A DNA stretch of 64,000 bases, from the NCBI GenBank assembly GCA_035236585.1, contig CP141132.1, positions 59,369,880 through 59,433,879 on the forward strand, in the 5' to 3' direction. Made by a program: the position numbers and the translations under genes. Positions 23,557-35,100 of the stretch are shown here, piece after piece; position 1 is the stretch's first letter, and each line of letters opens with the position of its first letter. Source of the DNA: Warburgia ugandensis. Its lineage: Eukaryota > Streptophyta > Magnoliopsida > Canellales > Canellaceae. The notes below the pieces were generated by a model. The model saw nothing but the letters and a program-made list of their open reading frames with translations. It was not told the DNA's origin and did no database searches.

Positions 23557-23656
23557 TCATTTAATTCTTCTTAAAGAAAAGGCAGCCGATACACGAAGCT
23601 ATATGTAGGGTTTGGGGAAAGGACGGACCACCAAGGGTCATTTGATTTTTCTTAAA
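23557..23656 (+). mobile_element. Au SINE, head-only copy with 19-bp target duplication
   Basis: Positions 23581-23637 match the 5' head of the plant Au SINE (GGCAGCC..ACACGAAGCT..TAGGGTTTGGGGAAAGGACGGACCACCAAGGG). They are flanked by TCATTTAATTCTTCTTAAA (23557-23575) and TCATTTGATTTTTCTTAAA (23638-23656), identical at 17 of 19 positions. The 3' half of the SINE, including the TGCAAGAGGCTGTTTCC and RNA polymerase III B-box regions, is absent. The flanking repeats indicate a real insertion event and not later erosion of one side. Confidence 0.8.
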
Positions 23657-24241
23657 TGATTAAAATATTCTGATAAGGAATAAATATTCGACTGCACAAA
23701 TATGATCATTCTGATTAGGAATATGGGCGAAGGTTCGTGAAATCATTTTCCAGCTTCAACTTCTCTAAATTTGTGACTGATGGTTGCCAGCAACCACACC
23801 GTTGCTTTCAATATTTTACCTGGTCATACAAAGATACTTTTGGCTGGTGAAATCGACGAATGATCTCAACGATCACGTATCCAAGTAGGCAAGTGTCATG
23901 TTTCACAAACAAGATATTGTAGGTTCAAGTCCACTCACCGTTCAAAAATAGAGTGATTGATACAGCAGATGCTACTTCAGCAGCACAATATGATTAGATT
24001 AGAAAACTGAGTAACTTGTGAGGATCAAACGAGGTTTCTCAGATTACTCATAAGGTGAAAGCCCTTTCTTTCTCTTCTTTTCTTCTTGGTTTGTATTTTT
24101 AATTTTCTTTTTCCGTCTGCCCAAGTGCGTGCCTCTATTGTGAAGGTGAAATCTCATTCAAGTCACTGCTTGGGTATTTCATGCCTAATAGTCCCAAATA
24201 CAAGCATATAAGCTTGCATGAGAATACGTCGTAAACAGCAT
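23657..24241. other. Convergent intergenic, no gene recognised
   Basis: The GGTTCAAGTCC string near 23933 resembles a tRNA B box, but no cloverleaf forms around it. No other feature is visible. Confidence 0.4.
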
Positions 24242-24548
24242 CTATCCTCCAACCTTTTCCAGGTCAAACATCTCGTTTTGAAGCACACGATGAGATATCT
24301 CTCCTCCCCCATCCATTCCATGGCTACGGCAAATTTCACCCATATCCCTTAGCCAAAGTTGTTTGCCAGCATATTTCTTCTTGATGATGCCATTTCTGCA
24401 CTTCTTAGAGGAGCATACAGCAAGAGCAGATCACTCTGAAAGATGACGTAACTTCATGCGTACCTGACTGCCTGTTGTGGCTTCCAGCTTTCTAACAGGA
24501 GCTACAGGAGGGCAGCCATCTGCCAATGATCCAAAGTTACTGCCTGCA
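24242..24548 (-). pseudogene. Exon-like coding remnant, unidentified
   Basis: Two minus-strand stretches read like conserved protein. One (about 24543-24466) gives SNFGSLADGCPPVAPVRKLE, starts after TTTTCTGCAG (acceptor-like) and ends before GTACGC (donor-like). The other (24430-24242) is open for 62 codons with KKCRNGIIKKKYAGKQLWL and RDMGEICRSHGMDGGGE before a stop. Only 28 bases separate the donor-like site from the next acceptor-like site, too short for an intron. I do not recognise the protein. It may be a decayed gene copy or the exons of a gene I cannot assemble. Confidence 0.3.
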
Positions 24549-25081
24549 GAAAACACAACCGATGCCCATACTACATCAACTGAGTTGATTGCCCCGGAAA
24601 GCACATTTCACAAAATAACATGACCAGAATGTGCACAATCTCAAACCTACACAAAGCTTCACTTCGATGGGAAAAATACTCTCTTCATGTAATGATCAAA
24701 TGCTCCACCTACTATTTCTTATCAAAGACGTGCTGATCTGTCATTGCTGCAAGCGGGTACTGGAAATCCATATTCCAGCTGTGGCTTCTGAACTTGAAGC
24801 TGAGACCTGCACCCAAAATTATCTCCTAGGTATGCATATTCCCTTTGAGGCAGGAAAGGATCTCGTGACCCTGCAAGTAGATACGCTGTCTAGCACATTG
24901 TCATTTCTTGGAACACTAATTGTTGGCAATCACCAGAAAGAGCACAATGGAAAAATTACTAGGGGACAAGCTTTTTCCTGCATTAACAAAAAGGTGCACA
25001 TGTAGAAGCTGAGAGCAATTGCTGTATGTGTGCTGCTGGTTTGTTCTTGTATGATTGAATTCACAATAAGGAAGAATTTCA

Positions 25082-25167
25082 TCAACGAGAAGGGATTGAC
25101 AATAAGACCATATTGCAGTTTTTGTCAATGAGAAGGGATTGGCAATAAGACCATATTGCAGTGAAGC
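25082..25167. repeat. 43-bp tandem duplication
   Basis: Units start at 25082 and 25125 and share GAGAAGGGATTG and CAATAAGACCATATTGCAGT, with two differences. Confidence 0.9.
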
Positions 25168-25320
25168 ATTTCTTTATTGATATATATGTAAAATGTGGCA
25201 GCTTCGATGGAACAGTTGCTCAACAACAATGTATGAAAGAGTTCTTCTGTTTTTCTCCTCTTTCCTTTTTACTTAAACGATAAATGAAAAAGAACTTGTC
25301 CTCAATACCATATAAGAGCA

Positions 25321-25722
25321 TCAACCCCTTTCCCAACATGGCAGTTTTGAAGAGGTCTTCAGCCAGTTCAGCCATCCTGCCAATTCAACTTGATGTGCAA
25401 GTTCACTTCTCCAGACAGCAGCTGGGTGTGAACTCCATGCATTTGTTATCATGGAGATTGCTTCAATGGATGAGGGCATAAAATTAAGCTATTTCCATCT
25501 TAATCGTGTGTTCATGAAGTCTTCAACAAGATCAGTCCCTTGGAAACGCAATGACCTAGTAAAGTTGGCCAACTTCGTCGCCTCTGTCGCTAAGCAGTCA
25601 CACATGCCTAGTTCTTGTCACTCAATGCGATTCCTGCCAAGGTTAAGGTGCTTAAAAGATCCCTTTTTGATGGGAAATTCAGGAACTCTAACATTTCTGT
25701 CACACATGAAAGAATTTCCCTG
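25321..25722 (-). pseudogene. Stop-interrupted coding remnant, unidentified
   Basis: One minus-strand frame runs about 134 codons with only two internal stops. It contains LRFQGTDLVEDFMNTRLRW, a stop, then MITNAWSSHPAAVWRSELA and VELAGWLNWLKTSSK. The residue mix looks like real protein, with tryptophans, few low-complexity runs and the same frame on both sides of each stop. I cannot name the family. It lies about 270 bases downstream of the ABC1K3 stop codon in the same orientation. It may belong with the remnant at 24242-24548. Confidence 0.35.
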
Positions 25723-25991
25723 CTGAGATTAACTGACTGCTGTGGAAGAATAGGCACTGTATAGAGGATCATAATGTTATCTAACTGATAAATGCAATCT
25801 GAGAATTAAGAGGACCACGTCCACCATCCAATATGACATAGCAACACATATTAGTGTGTTTCCGGTGAAGAACAATGGAAATGACTCTTTGTTTATTAAT
25901 AAATGAACAAAGAATAATTGCAAAGAACAACATATATATTTCTAATTATAGAGTTTAATTTTGTACAAGTATCATCTCCAGAAATGGTAGT

Positions 25992-26126
25992 TTACAGTTT
26001 CTTTGGAATTGATGGAGCTGTATTAGGTGTTCGGAGAACCTGTTGAAGCAAGCGTGCTGCAAAACGCTGTGTAATCCCCCCTGCAACACGCCCACCAAGG
26101 TTGCGACCTGCAGGTTCCTGGAGGGC
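25992..26126 (-). CDS. ABC1K3: ABC1K3-like terminal exon (exon 7)
   Basis: This exon encodes [20 protein letters not shown], then [14 protein letters not shown] and a TAA stop at 25992-25994. It begins after the acceptor ATGAGCAG at 26127-26128. Exon 6 ends [11 protein letters not shown] in phase 0, and ABC1K3 proteins continue from there with [16 protein letters not shown], so the joint is seamless. The reading also brings the protein to 715 aa, the length expected for this member. The alternative acceptor nine bases farther on would drop only ALQ. No other sequence downstream of exon 6 encodes this C-terminus. Confidence 0.88.
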   Translation of the reverse strand, partial: ALQEPAGRNLGGRVAGGITQRFAARLLQQVLRTPNTAPSIPKKL

Positions 26127-29100
26127 CTGCTCATGGCAGACCTGGTAATTTAGCATGGTGAACTGAACATGCAATCTGGAGCTATCAGAATGGCAAGCAC
26201 AAAATCTATTGTTCTCAGTGACACCATGGCACAACTCATTGGCAATATGCATTTGAGAACCCATGCAGCTTATGAGCAAGAGCAACTAGTTGAATCGTTC
26301 ATGCTTATCTTTTTCACTACAACAATGAAGCATGGATAGATGAATGAAGAAAAGGCAGTGATTTTGTTATAAAATAAATAAAATAAAGGCTACAAGGTGC
26401 AACACTGCTTTATGTGGAGAAGCAGAGAGGGGAGGGTGCAATTGGTTCCACATGAAGGTGCAGTCTCAGGTTACAAGATTCAGGGTCGAAGTTGAGGGTC
26501 ATCAAACATCTCAGCATTGTGCAGCCAGAAAAAGGTTAGGCCTACATCTTTTGGTTATCAATGATACAGGCTCAATCATGAGAAATGACAGTCAGTGATG
26601 TGGGCCTGAGGTCATCAGTTATGCAAGGTTCTCAAGTTGCATCACCAAGCACATTAGCCTTGACTGAGCATTGTTTATCTTAGTTAGACGCTAACAGCAC
26701 CACATATGGCAACCCATCGCAAGATCCAATGGCTGTAAAATGTACATAATCATGCATTTGAAGGCCAAACCCATGGCCAGCATATCTGTCAGCCCATTGG
26801 CTTACTTGTGACTGTGGGAAATCTTAGTAGGAAAAAGAATGTCAAATTTCTGGTTAAAAAGGTGAGGAAACAGAATGAGAAAAATCCTTCTCTCTACATC
26901 ACTATATAACATTAAGAGTTGCCTTCAAAAACCAAAAACAAACATAAAGGTTTGGAGCATGATGTTGCTTCTGAGGATTCTTTTCCATGAGCTAATCCTA
27001 AAGCTTTAACAGGAATCAGTACCTCCTATGATTTTATAAGACACTTCTAATTCTTTTTCATATCTACTCCAACACTGTAACAACACTCATGTGGACACTT
27101 CAGACAAATTACAAGCACCCAACTTAAAGAGGCTTTTCAGATAGGAAGGTGTACTGTTAATATAACTTCCAATTCAACTTCTGTGATATTATTTGACTTT
27201 CTCTTTTAGATTTTGTAATTTTGTATAGCTTTTACTTTCCCTTGTTTGATTTAGTTTCAATTTTCAATGTTTCAGATAGGTGCCTAAGAGAAGCTACGTG
27301 CTTGATGGAGGAATGTGTTGTGTGTGTATGCTTTTGTCTATAAGGTGTCCCCTTCTCTGACTTTTATGGGTTGCTGCATCAGATACCTTGTGTCCATGTA
27401 GATAATAGGCACCCGTGTCCAAGTCCACAGATCATAGTGCACCTCATGAAGTTAGTTGAGTGTTATTGCCCAAGTCTTGTCATATCAAATAACATGATAT
27501 CCATCCTGGTTAAGAGCAGCCTGGTGCACGAAGCTCCCGCATATGTGGGGTCCAAGGAAGGGGGGGACCACAAAGGGTCTATAGCAGACTTACCTTGCAT
27601 TTTTGCAAGAGGCTGTTTCCACACCTTGAATTTGTGACCTACAGGTCATACGGCAACAACTCTACCATTGTGCCAAGGCTCCCCTTCTATATCCATCCCT
27701 AGTTATGCTAGGAAATTTAATAGATATGCAATAAAGAAAAGATTAGCTCCATTCAAGAACGCCTTTATCCCTGTACCAACTCTGGCAAAAGCATTCGTAC
27801 TTCTAATTGACATCATAGTTTACATGCCATGCCATTGCTGTCTTCTATATGAAATCGTTAGAGACACCTAAATTAAAGTTAAATGAAAATGGAAAAAGTG
27901 AGAGAGCTTGATCATGTTCCTTCATTAGGCTATTCAGGCCGTGATAAAATAAGAAGTATTAACAAATGGGCAAATTTATCTCCCAAAACAAAGATATAAG
28001 TTAATCATGCATGTTTGTAGCATAGTACAGTCTTTCATTTGCAAAAGCCTCAGTTATAAAATTTTGCAAGTTGATCTTGAAATTAAATTTTCAAGTTGTA
28101 TTCAAGTCTTTCTTCTCCTTGTTGAAATTATGCTTCAGTATTTTTTGAGATATACATGCTGCTCGGATATTATAATGCATTTCCCATGAAAAGGGAGATC
28201 AAACCCCTAAACACTAGCTTGTTTGACAAAACTGTTTTACATGAAACATGAACAGTTGCTTTACATAAGATTGCATCATTGGTCCTGCCACGAAAAATCT
28301 TTCTTTTACTATACCATATTATTAGACTTTTCCAAGAAATGTGAGACAATTAGCCATCAATCTCCAATCAACTTAGCAGACCAGCCCATCCTAGTGAAGT
28401 AGATGAAGCAAGTCAACCCCTTGTGAGAAGACAAGAGCCCTCAAAAATTCTTTAAAGAAATGAGAAAAATGAAACAAGACTGCTCTTGCAAGTGATGGCC
28501 AAGAAGTTTGTCAAGGAAAAGGAATTTCCAGTAGTTTGAAGTTTTGAGAGAGTAGTTTCAATATATCAGTGTTAAGAAAGTTGTTTAGACAGCTAACAGA
28601 TTAGCATTTTAGAAAGTTGCTTCTAGGCATATTGTCAAAGAAAATTCTTTTTTCCTTTAAGAAAAATTGATATTTAATTTCTGAGAAGTTACTTTTTTCC
28701 TAGTAGGAAAGTTGCTACTTTGCTTTCCGAGGGATGGCCATTTTTCTTTCTAAGAAAGTTATAACTCTAAGTTCTTAAATTAGTGACTTTCATACTTTCT
28801 TTTTTCTTGTATGTGTTTGTGAGTGTAGGGTTAAATTGCAGATTCATTAAAGGTGGAAGAGTAAATCCAATTGATTATATAAAGTGCAAGGACCCACCCT
28901 GCAACAATAGAGTAAAAAAGCCAAGAAGCAACCAACGGAATGAGGATCAAAGGACTTAACCAAAGAGAAATCAGCATAAAAAGAAATCAGTTATACAAGA
29001 ACACGATTGTGGCCCATGCTAGGATTCACAAGCTTTGTGTTAGATGCATGTGTGGCTAAATGATTCATGACTCTATTTCTTCTCTAGAAACATGAAATAA

Positions 29101-32100
29101 CTTAACTTCTCAGAAAAGATTAAGAAAAAAAATGGAAGCATTCATTTTCAATTAGTCTTGCTCTCCAAGTCTCAATCCTCTTTCTGTTCTTGTTTCTTGC
29201 TTTCACTGTCATTAGCACCACCTTCGAAACCCGACATATCTGCAATTTATCAACATGAAGATTAGGGACAAGAGGAAGAATCCAGCGAAGAATTTGCCTC
29301 AAGAATTGCATAAGACTCATTTAGCACCCCCATAGACAGGATTACTAAGAGATGGACCATTAAAGGCAAGATGAGTGAATCCCTTCAATCAAGGTTCCCA
29401 CCTCACTTGAATCTGATTAAATTTAACCGGATGATACGAGTTTTCTGCCATGCAATTAAAATGTCCTTTTGGTTTCTGAAGTACAGATGTCAACCCAAAA
29501 AATATCAGCCACGTCAACAAATGATCTCCAACTCTAAGAATCCTTTGGATACTCCATTGACAGTTTCAATGGACAATCTTGTTCAGTTGTTTCCAAATTT
29601 CACATGTAAGAACACATTCGCATGGGAAAGAGGATTGACATTTCGTGTTTATGTAGCCCCAGTTTTAAAAGACTTTCAAGGTATAAAGGGCAGCCCTAGT
29701 GCACAAAGCTCCCACCTATGCGGGGTCCGGGGAAGGGGCTGGCCACAATAGCCTAAAGTAGGCAGCCTTACCTTGCATTTTTTCAAGAGGCTGATTCCAT
29801 GCCTTAAACCCATGACCTCAAGGTCACATGACGACAACTTTTACCGTTGCGCCAAATTGAACCCGTGACCTCAAGGTATCATAAATCAAATTGAAATCAT
29901 ACTCAACCATGTCAAATGACCTAGTTAGCTCCTTGCCTAACAGTCTACCCGTTTACATCTTAGGAATAAAAGTGCCAAATTCTCTCCCTCCACATTTGAT
30001 CTAGGAGAGAAGATCATAAATGTTATAACTGCCTATGAACTGCAAGTAGGTTTAGAAGATAGAATCAAGAGAGTTCTGATAAGATATGGAGTCATGCAAG
30101 AAATTCCCAACATAGAGGGGATGGTTTATAAGAGCAGACTTAAATGGACATGTAGGAAAAGGAAAGGATGAATATGACAGGATACATGGAGGGTATGGTA
30201 TTGGAGAAAGAAATGATATGGAGGAAGCTACCATCGATTTTGCTTTGGCATATAACTTAGCTTTGGCAAACACATTCTTTAAAAAGAGGGATGAACAATG
30301 AGTAACCTTTAAAAGTGGACCATATAAAAGCCAAATAGACATTTTTCTACTCAGGATTACCAACATATCAATGTGTAGGGACTGTAAGGTGATACCAGGT
30401 GAGAGTTTAACCTCACAATATAGGTTAATGATCACAACATAGGTTAATGGTTATAGATATCTACATTAAAAGATGGAAGAAAGGACATAAACTTAGTAGG
30501 TGTCCCAAAACTAAGTGGTGGAACTTAAAAGTGAAGAAGATAAACATCATTCACAAACAAGTTGACGGTAGAAGGAAGTTAGAATAATGAAATGGAGGTA
30601 AACGCTATGTGGACTAAGAAAGTGGTAAAAGATGTGTTAGGAGTATCTAAAGGTAAAAGGCAACCAATAAAGAAAACCTAGTGGTGGAGTGAAAAAGTGC
30701 AAAAAGTTATTAAAGAGAAACGAGTGTGTTTTAGAGGATGGCTGAGGACCTAAAATTGTGGAATTACAGCTCCTCTTTTAACGAGAATTTTTTTTTTTCC
30801 TGCTTTAGTTGCCAGTTTTTCCTTTTTTTTTTAAATGGATACAGTTGATATATTCCATTTTCCTTTTTTATCCTCCAGAATCTGCTATTTAGTTGGGTGG
30901 TTATTTCCTCCCTGATTTTAAGGAGTTTGTTTAACTCCTCATTAGGGAAACAATTCCCTATATATTGTAATTTTCGATTCCTTCAAGAAAGAAGAGAAAT
31001 ATTATTCTTCTCTCTCAAATTCTTCATGGCATCAGAGCATTCTCTGATTCTAAAGTTCTAGTCGTTGTTCATGGCTTTTGATCGGAGTAGTTCATCCGAG
31101 ACTACCGGTCGTCTTGTTCCAGAACCGGTAAATCAAAGTAGCCATAGTGGATCCGAAAATTATACTCTTCCCATCACAGGGCACAAATTGAATGGTTCAA
31201 TTCAATGGGCTCAGTCAGTGATGATGCTCATCTCAGGTAAGGGAAAGGATGACTACCTCACTGGAGTTGCTACCCAACCTCAACAGGGAGATTCAAGATG
31301 CAAGATATGGTGATCAGAAAACAATATGGTCATGTCATGGTTAATCAACACCATGGACAATGAAATCAGGCAGAACTTTCTATTCTACGAAACAGCACGT
31401 GAAATCTAGATAGCAGCAAAGGAGACTTATTCGGACAGTAAAAATACAGCGGAACTGTTTGAAATCAAGAGCACACTTCATGATCTTTGCCAAGAAGAGC
31501 TCTTGGTGACACAATATTACAATGCCCTTAATCGATTGTGGCAACAACAGGACATCTTTGAGAGTCTTGATTGGTAGTGCACCAGAGATGCAAGCAAATA
31601 CAAGAAAATAGTTGAAAAAGAAAGAATCTTTAAATTCTTGCTGGGGCTAAACAGAAGCCTAGATGAAGTAAGAGGACGGATTCTTGGAACAAAGCCTCTG
31701 CCTTCAATCCATGAAGCGTTTTCAGAAGTTCGAAGGGAAGAAAGTAGGAAGAAAATCAAGCTAGGAATGCAGAGTAACTTGACAACTCTTGAAGGATCAG
31801 CCCTTGCTACTCGTGGAATGCACTTTAATAATGATAATCGTCAACGGAAGGGTCGTCCTTGGTGTGATCACTGCCAGAGAATGGGCCATACCAAAGAAAC
31901 ATGTTGGAAGATTCATGGTAAACCTGCTGATTGGAAACCAAATAAGCCAGCTCTAGAGAAAGAAAATCACGGGTTAGTAGCTATGGCAGAGGACAAATCA
32001 ACTGCTGAACCAGGCCTTTTTAGTAAAGAGCAGATTGAATGGTTTCAAAAGATGTTTACTCAAATCCAAGGAACATCTACCTCACCAATTATTACCACTG

Positions 32101-35100
32101 GATCCACAGCTCAAAAAGGTAATTTCTTGACAGCTTTTAATGCAAAAACCAAGGCTACCACCACATGGATAATTGATTCCAGGGCTTCTGACCATATGAC
32201 TGGAGACTCCTCCCTTTTCCACACATGTAGTCCCTGCCGAGAGAACTACAAAGTCAGAATTGCAGATGGTTCAATCTCTTCTGTGGTTTGTATAGGAAGA
32301 GTAATCATTTCAGAAACACTGGTTCTTGAATCTGTACTTCTGGTTCCCAAGTTAACATGCAATCTTCTTTCCATCAGTAAACTTACTAGAGACCTGAACT
32401 GTGTTGCTAAGCTTTCCTCCACTCATTGTATTTTTCAGGATTTGGATTCAGGGAGGATGATTGGCAATGCTAAGGAGAGCGCAGGATTCTACCTCGTCAA
32501 AGCCAATGACTACTGTAAAGAATACACTCAAGATGCTTTTCATGTTTCCCATCCCTTTGAAGAAAATCAGTCCACTAGGAGTACTTGTTTGTCTTTGAAT
32601 TCCAATAATGAGAGTACTATCATGCTATGGCATTTTCGTCTCGGCCATCCTAATTTCTTGTAATTGCAAAAGTTGTTTCCATCATTATTCATTAATAAGA
32701 ACTCTAAATCTTTTCACTGTGAAGTTTGTCAATTGTCTAAGCATGTTCAGAGTACTTATCCTATTCATAATTATAAGCCTTCACAACCTTTTTCTATGAT
32801 TCATAGTGACATCTGGGGCCCCTCTCATGTCAATAATTTCTCTAGAACTCGTTGGTTCATTTCCTTTGTTGATGATCATACTAGAACTACCTGGGTATTT
32901 CTCATGAAAGAAAAATCTGAGGTTGGATCTATTTTCAGAAACTTTCATTCTATAATTAAAACCCAGTTCCAAACCAAAAATACAAATTTTCAGAACTGAT
33001 ACTGCCAAGGAGTATTTCCACTCTATTCTTGGAACTTATCTTCTTAACAATGGCATCATTCATCAGAGTTCTTGTGTTGGCACCCCCCAACAGAATGGGA
33101 CAGCCGAAAGGAAGAATCGTCATCTCCTTGAAGTTGCCCATTCCATTATGTTTACCAGTAATGTTCCTAATATTTTTGGGGGGATGCCGTGCTCACTGCC
33201 AATTATCTTATTAATAGAATGCCTTCAAGAGTCTTACAATTTCAAACTCCGTTCATGTTCTCTCTCAATTTTTCCCTCACGCCCGCATTATGTCTGATGT
33301 TCCTCTCAAAGTGTTCAGGTGTACTGCCTATGTTCACATGCCTCCTCATCAATGAAGTAAAGTTGACCCCAAATCTATTAAGTGCCTCTTTCTTGGATAT
33401 TCTCCCCATCAAAAGGGTTATAAATGCTATTCTCCTATGACTCAGAAAATCTATAACACTATGGATCTTTCCTTTTTTGAGAATGTTCCTTTCTATTTCA
33501 AAACTCATATTCAGGGGGAGACTCCTAAGGAATATCAGTTTTGGCATGACAAAGATTCCTTTCTAACTTCTATCATTTCTTAGTCTCCTATTCCTATATC
33601 CACTAAGTCTCAAATTAACTGTGACGAGGATACTACTCATGAACCACATATTCAAACTAGTCCCTCAAATATAAACTCTCAAGAAGAAAACAAGGAAATC
33701 AAAGTGTATTCAAGATGCTAGAAAGCTACAACACAGGTAGATCAACCTGCTTCTCCTTAACATTGTCAAGCAACCAATCCGAGTCCGTCCATCACCATTC
33801 AAGGTAACACAGATTCTTGTCTTAATACTGATGACTTGTGTCCTTCTGATTATCTTGATGTTCCAATTGCCCAGAGGAAAGGAGTTAGGTCTTGCACTCA
33901 GCATCCTATCTCCAACGTTGTGTCTTATGACAGGTCATCTCCAACCTACTAAGCCTTTACTACAAGCTTGAGTAATATACCGAATAGCATACAAGATGCT
34001 CTAAGTCAACCAGAATAGAAGAAAGCTGTCAATGAAGAACTTCAGGCACTAGAGAAGAATGGTACATGGGAACTTGACTACCTGCCCAAAGGCAAACAAC
34101 CAGTGGGATGCAAGTGGATATTTAATGTTAAATACAAGGCAGATGGAAGTATTGATCGGTACAAAGCTAGATTGGTTGCAAAAGGGTTCGCTCAAACCTT
34201 TGGAATTGATTACTTGGAAGCCTTTGCTCCAGTTGCAAAACTTAACACCATTCGAATTCTATTGTCTCTAGCAGCCAACCTTGATTGGCCTCTTCATCAA
34301 CTAGATGTAAAGAATGCATTCTTGAACGGAGACCTTGAGGAGGAAGTGTATATGGAAATTTCCCTTGGACTCAAAGACTCTAGCAATGTTAATCAAGTGT
34401 GCAGGCTGAAAAAAATCTCTGTATGGACTCAAACCTTCACTGAGGGCATGGTTTGAAAGATTCTCCAAAGCTATCAAGAAGCATGGATACTCACAAGGGC
34501 AATCAGATCACATCTGGTTCAACAAAAGGTCTTCAGAAGATAAGATTACGATTCTCATTGTTTATATTGATGATATAATCTTGACTGGCAATCATGAGGA
34601 GGAAATGATTAGACTAAAAGATATTCTTGCAAAAGAATTTGAAATCAAGAATCTTGGCTTAAGTACTTTCTTGGCATGGAGGTAGCCAGGTCTAGCATGG
34701 GGATTTCAGTGTCTCAGAGGAAGTACACACTTGACTTGTTAAAGGAGACAAGCATGCTCAGGTGCAAGCCCTCAAACACTCCTATGGACACTTTCAACAA
34801 GATTGGCACAAAGATGGACTCTACAACAGTTGACAACGGAAGGTATCAAAGGTTGGTAGGAAAGCTCATCTATTTGTCTCACACTCGTCCTAATATTAGT
34901 TTCGCGGTCAGCGTTGTAAGCCAATTTATGAACAATCCAACTGAGGAACACCTAAATGCAGTTTATAGAATCCTTAGGTATCTCAAAATGACACCGGTAA
35001 AGGACTAGTTTTTAAAAAGAGTTCAATTCGGAGCATTGAAGTCTATTCTGATGCAGACTGGGCTGGATCCTTAGTTGATCGAAGATCTACTTATGTCTGG

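Noticed and set aside
23871-23950. Possible tRNA gene (GGTTCAAGTCC B-box-like string)
   Set aside because: The arms around it do not pair: no good acceptor stem, T stem or anticodon stem could be formed.
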